64,000 nt of DNA from assembly GCF_001487165.1 (NCBI RefSeq), contig NZ_LN913006.1, positions 3,130,657-3,194,656 on the forward strand, in the 5' to 3' direction. The DNA comes from Blautia massiliensis (ex Durand et al. 2017). GTDB lineage: Bacteria > Bacillota > Clostridia > Lachnospirales > Lachnospiraceae. The notes beneath the pieces are model-generated. The model made no database searches and was not told the origin of the DNA. It was given only the letters and a program-made list of their open reading frames with translations. Below are positions 1 through 7,083 of this stretch, piece by piece (position 1 is the stretch's first letter; every line of letters starts with the position of its first letter). A program made the position numbers and the translations under genes.

Positions 1-706
1 ATCGTGAAGTACAGTGGCCCGGAAAGCGGACTTGGTGGTGAGAGGATCCAGGTGGTCCCGCTGCTTGGTGGTTATGCAGTAGTGACATTGCCGGAATCGG
101 AAATTGCTGCATATTCAGTCAGAGAGCAGATCGAGTTTATAGAAAAGCCCAAGAGACTTTATTTTGAGACCTTTGAAGAGCGGGAGGCAAGCTGCATTTT
201 GTCGGTGCAGAATGGAGCCGATGGCTTAACCGGTGAAGGGATTTTGGTGGGCATTGTGGATTCCGGAGTGGACTATTTTCATCCGGATTTCAGAAATGAG
301 GATGGCAGTACCCGGATCCTGCGACTGTGGGATCAGAGTGTAGCTGGAAATCCACCGAAAGGCTATGTATCAGGAACTGAATATACGAAGGAAGAAATTG
401 ATGAGGCGCTTGCACTCGGGGAAACCGAAGGCAGGCGCCTTGTTCCGTCTGGGGATTTCAGCGGACATGGAACAGCAGTTCTTGGAATAGCAGCAGGAAA
501 TGGGAGAGCATCGGAGGGAGTGAATCGAGGCGTTGCGTATAGAAGTGATCTTCTGGTGGTAAAGATGGGAAATCCACGGGAAAATTCATTTCCGCGGACA
601 ACGGAGCTGATGGAGGGTATTGATTACCTGATACGGCAGGCAGTGAAGATGAGAAAACCGATCGTTATAAACGTCAGCTTTGGGAATAATTATGGTTCTC
701 ATGAAC
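1..706 (+). pseudogene. S8 subtilase (Csp-like), N-terminal fragment cut by mobile element
   Basis: This is the front part of a subtilisin-family serine protease of the clostridial Csp-like type. It holds the catalytic Asp region (GIVDSGVDYFHPDFR) and the catalytic His region (SGHGTAVLGIAAGNG), and breaks off just after the conserved VINVSFGNNYGSH stretch. The catalytic Ser lies in the other half beyond the inserted element, at 22172-23084. The reading frame is open from base 1 (Ile-Val-Lys-Tyr-Ser-Gly), and relatives have residues before this point, so the true start probably lies upstream of the window; the GTG at base 4 is unlikely to be it. Translation now runs four codons into the element and stops at 715-717. 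The left fragment alone cannot be an active protease. In spore formers such proteins often act in germination, but that role is not shown here. Confidence 0.9.
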
Positions 707-724
707 CTTATAATTAAGGGAAAA
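701..724 (+). repeat. Left attachment end: ATGAAC core plus inverted terminal sequence
   Basis: The ATGAAC core at 701-706 is followed by C and then TTATAATTAAGGGAAAA. The complement of the right end reads TTATAACTAGGGGAAAA, differing at two of 17 positions. The core still belongs to the S8 peptidase reading frame (His-Glu codons); the bases after it do not. Confidence 0.8.
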
Positions 725-771
725 CATAAGAAAACACTGATATTTCCTGTGTTTTCAGGCAATTCAGTGTT

Positions 772-942
772 TTACTCGGATTCATGTTTGGTTGTTGTTT
801 GAGTCTTATAATACTCGGTCAGGATCATGTTAATCTGCTGGGAACGTGTACGATAGTTCGCTTTTGCATCCTTATCAATCTCAGCAACCAGTTCTTTGGA
901 CAAAGTAGTATAGACCTGAATATTGTTGGAACTGATAGCCAT
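772..942 (-). CDS. Small ribbon-helix-helix-type DNA-binding protein
   Basis: A 56-residue protein beginning MAISSNNIQVYTTLSKELV. The pattern of a short beta strand (IQVYTTL) and two helices (VAEIDKDAKANY, RSQQINMILTEYY) fits Arc/MetJ ribbon-helix-helix proteins. Such proteins act as dimeric repressors, often of plasmid or element genes. The ATG at 942 is preferred because a GGAGGTG ribosome site lies a few bases upstream; the longer reading from 960 would overlap that site. It is the leftmost gene of the element and reads outward toward the interrupted peptidase. Its target is unknown; control of the element's own mobility genes is a reasonable guess. The family call rests on secondary-structure pattern and size. 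Confidence 0.65.
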   Translation of the reverse strand: MAISSNNIQVYTTLSKELVAEIDKDAKANYRTRSQQINMILTEYYKTQTTTKHESE

Positions 943-1098
943 GTGGCACCTCCGATTCAATTTAATAGAATTATTCTATCATACTTCTTCGGGAGGGGCA
1001 ATGTGAACTGAAAATTGAAGAATTATTGTTACTGTAAAATTGGAACGGTCGTAAAGAAAATCTATGAATAGAGAACGATAAGAAAGGTAGAACAGACA

Positions 1099-1479
1099 AT
1101 GAAGAAAACAATTTTTGAAGAGATGGGCGGTACTTATATCAGACATGGGGATTATCTTATCCCTGCTCTTACCTTACCGAAGGAAGAAGAACAAAGGGTT
1201 GTCGGTGTATGGGGACAAAGACATTTGCGGTATTTGAAGGAATACCGCAGATTGCTATATCTGAATATGCTTACAAGCGGCAGGCTGAATGGTTATTTGG
1301 CTGATATAGAAGAACAGGCACAGGAACGCTTTGAAAGACTTGTAGAACAGATGAAACAGGCACAAGGCATTACAGAACAGCTAAAGGTGGAAAATGTCTT
1401 GGAATGGATAGGAAGAATGAACAATATACAAGTATGTGCGAGGGAGATTGTGGATAAAGAGATAATTTATCAAGAATGA
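1099..1479 (+). CDS. tnpV: Transposon-encoded protein TnpV
   Basis: A 126-residue protein matching the TnpV family carried by Tn4451-like clostridial elements. Recognisable stretches are EEMGGTY, WGQRHLRYLKEYRR, LTSGRLNGYLADI, QAQERFERLVEQMKQAQG and the C-terminal REIVDKEIIY. Family members are about this length, so it looks complete. The function of TnpV is not established; the protein is basic, helical and cytoplasmic by appearance. A purine-rich AGAAAGG site precedes the ATG. It stands alone near the left end, far from tnpW and the recombinases at the right end, which is the usual split arrangement in this element class. Confidence 0.85.
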   Translation: MKKTIFEEMGGTYIRHGDYLIPALTLPKEEEQRVVGVWGQRHLRYLKEYRRLLYLNMLTSGRLNGYLADIEEQAQERFERLVEQMKQAQGITEQLKVENVLEWIGRMNNIQVCAREIVDKEIIYQE

Positions 1480-1608
1480 AATGTAAGATAAATAGTGTAT
1501 AAAATGTAGCAGGGCATCATAAGATAAAATTGTAATTGCATTTTCCACATAGTTCGTGTAAAATGTAATTAGAAAAGCTGTGCATCAGCGGTGGGTTGAC
1601 ACCTAAAA

Positions 1609-1710
1609 TCTGATACGTTTTCCGAACGAAGGTGTCGGAGGTTGGCAGGCAACGGAAAAACCTGATATTTTCCAGACGAAGGTGCTGGAGGTTGGCAGAC
1701 AACGGAAAAA
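1609..1710 (+). repeat. Two ~50-bp tandem repeats in a non-coding leader
   Basis: Two adjacent copies, 1609-1660 and 1661-1710, share ACGAAGGTG, GGAGGTTGGCAG and CAACGGAAAAA blocks with a period of about 50 bases. They fill most of the 308-base gap between tnpV and the PBECR4-like gene. They may be protein-binding or structured leader RNA; no function is evident. No convincing gene lies here on either strand. Confidence 0.7.
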
Positions 1711-1718
1711 TCAACCAT

Positions 1719-1761
1719 GAGAAGGGAATGTTTAGTGCTGCGGCGTGAACATTCCCTTCTC
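1719..1761 (+). terminator. Perfect 14-bp hairpin upstream of the PBECR4-like gene (terminator or attenuator)
   Basis: GAGAAGGGAATGTT pairs perfectly with AACATTCCCTTCTC around a 15-base loop, followed by a weak T-rich run (TAAATTTTA). It sits 27 bases before the next start codon, so it could end upstream transcripts or work as a leader attenuator together with the tandem repeats before it. The T-tract is weak, so termination is uncertain. Confidence 0.5.
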
Positions 1762-1788
1762 TAAATTTTATGGGATAAGGATTAAGTT

Positions 1789-2454
1789 ATGGACAAAAGA
1801 CGTGCAATTCAGATTATGACAAAAGCGGCACAACTATATAAAGAACATCTTGAGGATCAGAAGGTTTTGTTCCTATATGGCTTACCGAAAGAGGTGAATA
1901 AGCAATTACAGGAAAGTAATAAGATTTTGTCATCTGTACAGGGATATGAAGTTGTTTTCCATAGATACAATTTTTTACATTTGACAGGAGTTCGATTGAA
2001 TAAAAAAGAGACAGCTTCTGCAATTCATTTTTACCAGAAATGCCTGGATAAGCGATTAACAGAAAATGATTTTGTTTTTGCAAAAGATGGCTCTACGGGG
2101 CAAAAATTGGATATATTGGAACGTATGATGCTTATTAAGAAAAACGTAACAATGATAGGAGAATTTACAGATCGAGGACCGAAATTATATACAGAAAAAG
2201 CTGCCGGGAATATATGTGGTTGTATTGGCTTCGTAAAAGATAAAAATACGAAATTAAATGTACCGAACACATTGCTGAAAAAGGACATCAGAGATGTAAC
2301 AGCACAGCCTACATATAAAGTATTTGCTGTAATATCAAAACACTATACAGATGAGAAATATACAAATCTTGTGAAGATGGACAAAAGTATTGATTTGAAA
2401 GAGTGTTGTTTCTCAGAAACAATAGAAAATATGATAGATAGAGAAAATCTATAA
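1789..2454 (+). CDS. PBECR4-like (EndoU/RelE/barnase-fold) nuclease-domain protein
   Basis: A 221-residue protein. The N-terminal half (MDKRRAIQIMTKAAQLYKEHLEDQKVL... then FHRYNFLHLTGV at about residues 57-68) resembles the PBECR4 family, part of the phage-borne Barnase-EndoU-ColicinE5/D-RelE-like nuclease group. The YNFLHLTGV stretch is the strongest clue. The C-terminal part (about 130-221) is less familiar, with a CGCIGFVKD segment and basic residues. No signal peptide or membrane segment is seen. A TAAGGA site lies upstream of the ATG. There is no adjacent small immunity gene, so a classic toxin-antitoxin pair is not apparent. Family assignment is from memory; the nuclease activity is inferred. 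Confidence 0.6.
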   Translation: MDKRRAIQIMTKAAQLYKEHLEDQKVLFLYGLPKEVNKQLQESNKILSSVQGYEVVFHRYNFLHLTGVRLNKKETASAIHFYQKCLDKRLTENDFVFAKDGSTGQKLDILERMMLIKKNVTMIGEFTDRGPKLYTEKAAGNICGCIGFVKDKNTKLNVPNTLLKKDIRDVTAQPTYKVFAVISKHYTDEKYTNLVKMDKSIDLKECCFSETIENMIDRENL

Positions 2455-2466
2455 TGAAATATAAAG

Positions 2467-2508
2467 AAACCATGCTACTGCTTTTTGTAACAGTATCATG
2501 GTTTTATT
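2467..2508 (+). terminator. Rho-independent terminator after the PBECR4-like gene
   Basis: AAACCATGCTACTG pairs with CAGTATCATGGTTT with one mismatch around a 10-base loop and continues into a T-rich run. It begins 12 bases after the stop codon. Confidence 0.8.
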
Positions 2509-2865
2509 GTTTGTCGTCTATATTTTAAGTTGATTATTACTTTACAAAATTGGCAATGTTATAATTATCATTGATTTTAGAAGAAGGGAGTATCGAGGGA
2601 AATTAGTGGAACTGGTTTTGCAAGCATAGCGTTTGGATATCCAAACGCACTTTGGGAGCCCCCCAAACCCCATTTGTTGGCTTTACAAAGTAGGAATTTT
2701 TTGCTCAAGATAAAAAGAGAGTGCGTAAGCGGAAAGAAATCAAATTATGCTTACGCACTTTGTGCCTCACTTTTGCTCGGTGGTTAGCAGTTTGTGAATT
2801 ATTGGGATGAAGCAATATAACTGTTTTGAGAAAACGGGATATTTTTTATATTAGTAGTTTAAACA
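2509..2865. other. Non-coding block with a 20-bp perfect palindrome and a long inverted repeat
   Basis: No gene is seen here. At 2629-2648 lies a perfect 20-bp palindrome, GCGTTTGGATATCCAAACGC, followed by a C-rich GGGAGCCCCCCAAACCCC stretch. At 2720-2759 AGTGCGTAAGC pairs perfectly with GCTTACGCACT around an 18-base loop. The block lies just past the 3' end of the relaxase gene, between two converging transcripts. Possible roles are bidirectional termination, a replication origin for the RepA of this element, or a recombination/mobilization accessory site; the sequence does not decide. Confidence 0.55.
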
Positions 2866-4575
2866 TTATAGTTCTGTGTTGTGCGATTTTTGCCTGGATT
2901 GAACAGGATGTTTTTTTTGCAATTCCTGTTTCCTCTGATATTCAAGTTCCCAGGTACGATGAGAGAAGCTATAGGGATCTTCCATATTGAGATCATCCAC
3001 TTCATGGGTTGCGATATCACGATAGTGATAGTCATAATATTCACCAAAAGTACCTTTGAGCTGCTCAATCAGTTTCTCTCGGAAAGTAGGTCGTATCTGG
3101 ATTCTGGCATCCAGTAATTCTGTATATTGCTCTGGTTTAGGCCGGAGTTTTTCCTCTTGGAAAGCGACAGCATCTTTTTCAAGCTGCTCTTTGAGAGCCA
3201 TATCCTGAGAATCGAGAATATCCAGATTCTTATCCATCTGGTCGTATTTTCTGGAAAGGCTCGCCATATCTTTCTCTGTGGAGCATTCAGCCTGAAACAG
3301 CAGCTGTTCTTTGGCAGATTTCAGTTCCTCGATTTCTTCTGTTACGGTTGTAAGCTGCTGGTTTAACTTTATATGCTGGAAAGGATTTAGAATACTGGTT
3401 TTACTTTTTTGCACATTTAGTTCTTTCTTTTCAGTAACTTTCGCTTTGAGCTTTTTCTTAATGGTATCATATTTATTTAGGATAGGACGAAAATGCTGCA
3501 TCCAGTCATGGATCACTTCTTTTTGCATTTCATTATGAAGTAAATGATATTGTGTAAAAATCATATGATTGCGGATTGCTTCTAATGTTTCTGCAATTAC
3601 CGGAATAGATTTTTCGACAGCTTGAACCAATTTTTTTATCTGTGTTTTTAATTCCCGTAGTATTCTGTTATCCGCACGAACCCGACGGTTGATTTCACAC
3701 CGGTCTGCTATCATGCCTTTCTTTTCCATATTCTGGGCAATGTAGCCTTCGTGGATGGTTGGCTGTTCAGTGATTCCCTGAGCTGCAAAACTGCGGTGAT
3801 CAATGGCGGCATTTATCTGATTAAGGGCAAGCATTTTATTTACGGCATCTGCCCAGTTTGCTCTCCAGAGGCAGAGCTGTTCCTCACTGTTCCATTGTTC
3901 GGAAATCGGGTTTTGTCTGCCATACCGGGTGCTTTTTGGATGTTTGTCGATACGTTCATAACCTTTCTCCTGTGCTGCCGAGGGAGTCAGATATACTTTC
4001 TTTTTCCCAGCTTTATAACGATACTGTTTTTCCCAGCCCTCTTTCTGAGCATCCTTAAATTCAGAAGCAGTAAATCCCTTTTCCTCTCCATCTTTGATGC
4101 ATAGATATTCTTTTTCGGTTTTATACTGCCATGTTCCGTTTTCGTTTAATGGACGGACAGTAAGTAGAATGTGTGCATGGGGATTGTGACCATCTGTATC
4201 GTGAATGGCGAAATCGGCACACATTCCCATATCTACAAAATTCTTTTGAATAAAATTCTGAAGAAGAGAAATATTGCTGTCTTTATCCAACTCAATAGGG
4301 AGTGCGACAACAAATTCTCTTGCCAGTCGGCTGTCTTTTGTTTTTTCAGCAGCTTCTACAGCATTCCAGAGTTGCTCCCGGTTTTTCCATTTAGGCGGAG
4401 CCATAGGGGGAAGCATTACTTCCTGATAGATCAGTCCATGTTTTCGGGTGTAGTCATGCTGGATGCCATCGTAATCATTGTATATGCGGCTACAGCTCAT
4501 ATAAGCAGATGCAGCGACAGCAGACCGCCCGGAACCACGGCTGACGACCTTGGCTTGCATATGATAAATTGCCAT
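2866..4575 (-). CDS. mobA: MobQ-family relaxase (MobA/MobL)
   Basis: A 569-residue DNA relaxase that nicks the element's oriT and leads the cut strand during conjugative mobilization. The N-terminal MobA/MobL domain (about residues 1-220) has the ASAY motif with Tyr25 as the likely catalytic tyrosine, matching the position in RSF1010 MobA, and the metal-binding histidines in HDTDGHNPHAHILLTVRPL (His125, 130, 133, 135). The remaining ~330 residues are rich in coiled-coil-like Lys/Glu segments. The start is the ATG of MAIYHMQ, which follows a GGAGGT ribosome site; an upstream GTG overlaps that site and is unlikely. The oriT lies just upstream. No coupling protein is present, so transfer would need another element's machinery. 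Confidence 0.92.
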   Translation of the reverse strand: MAIYHMQAKVVSRGSGRSAVAASAYMSCSRIYNDYDGIQHDYTRKHGLIYQEVMLPPMAPPKWKNREQLWNAVEAAEKTKDSRLAREFVVALPIELDKDSNISLLQNFIQKNFVDMGMCADFAIHDTDGHNPHAHILLTVRPLNENGTWQYKTEKEYLCIKDGEEKGFTASEFKDAQKEGWEKQYRYKAGKKKVYLTPSAAQEKGYERIDKHPKSTRYGRQNPISEQWNSEEQLCLWRANWADAVNKMLALNQINAAIDHRSFAAQGITEQPTIHEGYIAQNMEKKGMIADRCEINRRVRADNRILRELKTQIKKLVQAVEKSIPVIAETLEAIRNHMIFTQYHLLHNEMQKEVIHDWMQHFRPILNKYDTIKKKLKAKVTEKKELNVQKSKTSILNPFQHIKLNQQLTTVTEEIEELKSAKEQLLFQAECSTEKDMASLSRKYDQMDKNLDILDSQDMALKEQLEKDAVAFQEEKLRPKPEQYTELLDARIQIRPTFREKLIEQLKGTFGEYYDYHYRDIATHEVDDLNMEDPYSFSHRTWELEYQRKQELQKKHPVQSRQKSHNTEL

Positions 4576-4591
4576 ATCTGGCACCTCCTTT
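4571..4591 (-). repeat. 21-bp leader identical to that of the next upstream gene (4928-4948)
   Basis: The ribosome site and start codon region of the relaxase (AAAGGAGGTGCCAGATATGG and one more base) is repeated without change before the DUF3847-like gene at 4928-4948. The similar TGGCACCTCC block at 945-953 precedes the ribbon-helix-helix gene. Identity beyond a plain ribosome site suggests a shared translational or transcriptional operator, or duplication of a leader cassette. Confidence 0.7.
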
Positions 4592-4636
4592 CGATGTTGC
4601 CTGCAACAGCGGATAGCCCTCGGCAGAGCGCACGAG

Positions 4637-4697
4637 CCCCGTAGGGGATACCACCGCCCGATTTATCGGGTGGTGAGTAAGTGCGCCCTTCGGGAGT
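4637..4697 (+). other. Candidate oriT with IncQ/MobQ-type nic motif
   Basis: TAAGTGCGCCCT at 4678-4689 matches the nic region of RSF1010/IncQ-type origins, where nicking follows the CCCT. Directly before it an inverted repeat (CACCGCCCG, 4652-4660, with CGGGTGGTG, 4667-4675; one mismatch) forms the hairpin relaxases of this family recognise. A smaller CCCC-GTA-GGGG hairpin lies just to the left. The site is between the relaxase gene and the DUF3847-like gene, the expected place. Confidence 0.85.
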
Positions 4698-4710
4698 AGA
4701 ACTTGTGTAT

Positions 4711-4932
4711 TTACATTCCTCTTAGCCGGAGCATCAGCTCCCGCTTTAGGGTATCTAAATCCATTTCTTTAATATGTGGAGCAATGCTTTCCAGAATCGC
4801 TCCTTCTTGAATCAATCTGCGTGTTCTGGCATTACGTTCCTTTTTACGGTTTCTTGCTTCGATTTCTTCCAGTCTGTGTTTTGCCTGTAAAAGCACTTTT
4901 TCTTCTGGTGTCATAATTCTTTTATTTGCCAT
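4711..4932 (-). CDS. DUF3847-like small mobilization-region protein
   Basis: A 73-residue, highly charged helical protein (MANKRIMTPEEKVLLQAKHRLEEIEARNRKK...) like the DUF3847 proteins beside relaxase genes in clostridial elements. Position upstream of the relaxase and next to oriT suggests an accessory relaxosome role comparable to MobC, but that is inference. The ATG of MANKR is chosen because GGAGGT precedes it; the in-frame GTG three codons earlier falls inside the ribosome site. It shares its 21-base leader with the relaxase gene. Confidence 0.7.
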   Translation of the reverse strand: MANKRIMTPEEKVLLQAKHRLEEIEARNRKKERNARTRRLIQEGAILESIAPHIKEMDLDTLKRELMLRLRGM

Positions 4933-5101
4933 ATCTGGCACCTCCTTTTTATGCCCGTATCCGGGCGATTTAGTTTTAAAATCTTGTGGTTTAGTACTAT
5001 AGTTTTAGATAACTGACAGTGGCATGTCTCTGGTGATAAATAAGAAAAGAAAGTAGTACTACTGTCAGTGAAAAATAGTTATTGTGCGATGCTGCTTTGT
5101 T

Positions 5102-5959
5102 TCAACTCTGGTTTGAAGTGTGATTATCTAACAGAATTTTTTTCGTTTTTTTTAAATTAGCTGTTGCATTGTCCTGACGGATATTCCGGTTATTGATACG
5201 GATGGGAACACATCTCTCCAGAATCCGGTCATAAATTCGCTTGTGTGCGATATCAGCGGCGTTATTCAGCTCTGATAAAGTGAGATTGGTTGTTATGATC
5301 AGGGGCTTTTTACTGCGGTAACGGCTGTCAATCACATTGAATACCTGTTCCAGTGCAAAGTCAGAGTTCCGTTCAATTCCGAGGTCATCAATGATCAGAA
5401 GGCTGTAGCGGTTTAAGCTGTGGATGAACTGATTCCTGTCTTCAAAATGCATTCCGGTAAGGGTATTCAGAATCCGGGAAAAGTTGGTCATCAGTACCGG
5501 GACGCCTTTTTCCAGAAGGGCATTGGCAATGCAGCCTGCAAAGAAAGATTTTCCAGTACCGACATCGCCCCAGATGAGAAGTCCGGAAGCGTTTGCTTTC
5601 ATCTCTTCCCAGTTACTTACATAATTGTGTGCAAGTTTCATTTCCGGATTGCTGCCGTTATCTTTGGCAAAGGTGTAGTCATAAAGTGATTTGTCCTGTA
5701 AGCCGCTGGTTTTGAGATGCTCTATTTCCATTTGCTTTTCATGAAGTTTTCTCTGGGCTTCCTCCTGTTCAAAGATCTCCTGCTGGCACTTACAGCGGAT
5801 GGAAGGAATAAGAACCTTTCCCTGTAATTCATGCCTGCACTGTCTTGGCGTATTGCATTTGGAACAGTAGATCAGGTGATTTGTTTCGTTAAAATATTCA
5901 TCAGACTGAAGCTCTCTGTTTGGTGTGATAGCTGTTGGTTTTTCTGTAAATGTTGTCAT
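5102..5959 (-). CDS. DnaC/IstB-like AAA+ ATPase (putative helicase loader)
   Basis: A 285-residue protein with an N-terminal cysteine cluster (YCSKCNTPRQC near 31-41, and CKC near 56-58) likely to bind zinc, then an AAA+ ATPase core with Walker A GDVGTGKS (131-138) and Walker B LLIIDDLG (about 187-194). This is the DnaC/DnaI helicase-loader layout. Its start codon overlaps the stop of repA by the ATGA arrangement, so the two are translationally coupled. Together they would recruit the host replicative helicase at the element's origin. An IstB transposition helper is the alternative, but no IS21 transposase is adjacent. Confidence 0.85.
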   Translation of the reverse strand: MTTFTEKPTAITPNRELQSDEYFNETNHLIYCSKCNTPRQCRHELQGKVLIPSIRCKCQQEIFEQEEAQRKLHEKQMEIEHLKTSGLQDKSLYDYTFAKDNGSNPEMKLAHNYVSNWEEMKANASGLLIWGDVGTGKSFFAGCIANALLEKGVPVLMTNFSRILNTLTGMHFEDRNQFIHSLNRYSLLIIDDLGIERNSDFALEQVFNVIDSRYRSKKPLIITTNLTLSELNNAADIAHKRIYDRILERCVPIRINNRNIRQDNATANLKKTKKILLDNHTSNQS

Positions 5960-6672
5960 AATGTTTCGTATTCCTCACTTTCATAATTTCGTTGCCGGGA
6001 AACAGGATGATCCTGTCTTGCCCAACGGATGATGGTAGCTGCATGGTTTTGGTATTGCTTTCCGGTAGAAGCCATATAACCGGATAAGCGTTCCATATAG
6101 TCCTGCCAGTCAGGGATTGTCTGCCGGATATTTTCCAGCTCCGTCTCTGACAGAAAAACATTTTGAAATGTTCCATAGGGTGAGCGTGGCTCTTTACTCC
6201 CTCTTATTGTTAAATGGTTCTTTTTTATCTCTTTCTTATTACTGGACAGTTTTCTGTCTGTATCAGGGAAAGAATCCTGTCTGTCAATAGGACAGTTTTC
6301 TGTCTGTCTTGAGGAAAGAATTCTGTCTGTATTGCTGAGGGTTTCTTTCGGGATTTTTACATAGATCCGATTAGGGTGTCCGGGTCCCTGCCGTTTTCGG
6401 AAGATAAGCTCTTGTTTTTCCAGTACTGCCAGAGCAGTTTTCACCGTCATCTGGCTTTTGTGGAGAACTTCTGCCAGTGCTTCAATCGTAAAGTAGAGGA
6501 ACACATGACCATTTGTATCTGACCAGCCCTCATTTTTCTGGGAAAGCCTTGCACGGTCGAGCAGGATCATATAAAGCATTTTGGCAGTTTCGTTTATTTC
6601 CATGTCCAGAAGAAAACGGGGAAACATCATATAAGATGGCAGGCTTGTGTCTGCTGTCAGAAAGTCCGTCAT
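5956..6672 (-). CDS. repA: Replication initiator protein A (RepA_N type)
   Basis: A 238-residue protein whose N-terminal domain (FLTADTSLPSYMMFPRFLLDMEINETAKMLYMILLDRA, described here by its ends) is the RepA_N initiator domain of low-GC Gram-positive plasmids and large conjugative elements, including a winged-helix region (about 60-115; EALAEVLHKSQMTVKTALAVLEKQEL). The C-terminal part is variable. The ATG at 6672 follows GGAGGTGAACAC; six upstream codons are rejected. It is followed by the dnaC-like gene with a four-base overlap. Presence of an initiator suggests the excised circle can replicate. Confidence 0.85.
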   Translation of the reverse strand: MTDFLTADTSLPSYMMFPRFLLDMEINETAKMLYMILLDRARLSQKNEGWSDTNGHVFLYFTIEALAEVLHKSQMTVKTALAVLEKQELIFRKRQGPGHPNRIYVKIPKETLSNTDRILSSRQTENCPIDRQDSFPDTDRKLSSNKKEIKKNHLTIRGSKEPRSPYGTFQNVFLSETELENIRQTIPDWQDYMERLSGYMASTGKQYQNHAATIIRWARQDHPVSRQRNYESEEYETL

Positions 6673-6696
6673 GTGTTCACCTCCAATCACAATGGT

Positions 6697-7080
6697 TTAT
6701 TCTCCAAGAAAATCCCAGTCTATATCACGATCCGGCTGTTCTTTTTCAGGAGCTGGAAAGGGCATCCTGATGGGGGATTCCCTTTCCAACATGCCTGCAG
6801 TCAGCCCGGACAGAAAAATCGGCAATGACTGTTTCAGGCTGTGTTCTACTGCTTCTACAATCTGTTTCACAAAAAGTTCTTCCCGTTCCCTTGTTTCCAG
6901 ATAGGGATCAGCCTGAGTGCGGTAGTAGCGGTCAAAATAATCGACCAGTGCAAGGGAGATTACCTGGCTGTAAGATTTAAAATTCTGTCTGTCCATCGTC
7001 TGTAAATATTCCCAGGCTCTCCGCTGCTGGTCTTTGTCCAGATTAAATCGCAGGTTTGTGTTGCGGATATGGTTCTGCAT
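6697..7080 (-). CDS. ParR-like partition adaptor protein
   Basis: A 127-residue protein with an N-terminal DNA-binding-like stretch (NTNLRFNLDKDQQRRAWEYL) and a proline/acid-rich tail (PEKEQPDRDIDWDFLGE). It lies three bases downstream of the actin-like parM gene, the standard place for ParR, which binds the centromere and caps the ParM filament. ParR proteins diverge quickly, so the call depends mostly on synteny, size and the acidic C-terminus. The ATG at 7080 has a GGGGAT-type site just before it, inside the end of parM. Confidence 0.65.
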   Translation of the reverse strand: MQNHIRNTNLRFNLDKDQQRRAWEYLQTMDRQNFKSYSQVISLALVDYFDRYYRTQADPYLETREREELFVKQIVEAVEHSLKQSLPIFLSGLTAGMLERESPIRMPFPAPEKEQPDRDIDWDFLGE

Positions 7081-7083
7081 GGC

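Noticed and set aside
4..717. The left S8 fragment as a complete small gene starting at GTG 4
   Set aside because: It lacks the catalytic Ser and its last codons come from the mobile element; the matching half is at 22172-23084.
1517..1714. Minus-strand open frame of 65 codons
   Set aside because: It is a by-product of the tandem repeats, with no ribosome site or family resemblance.
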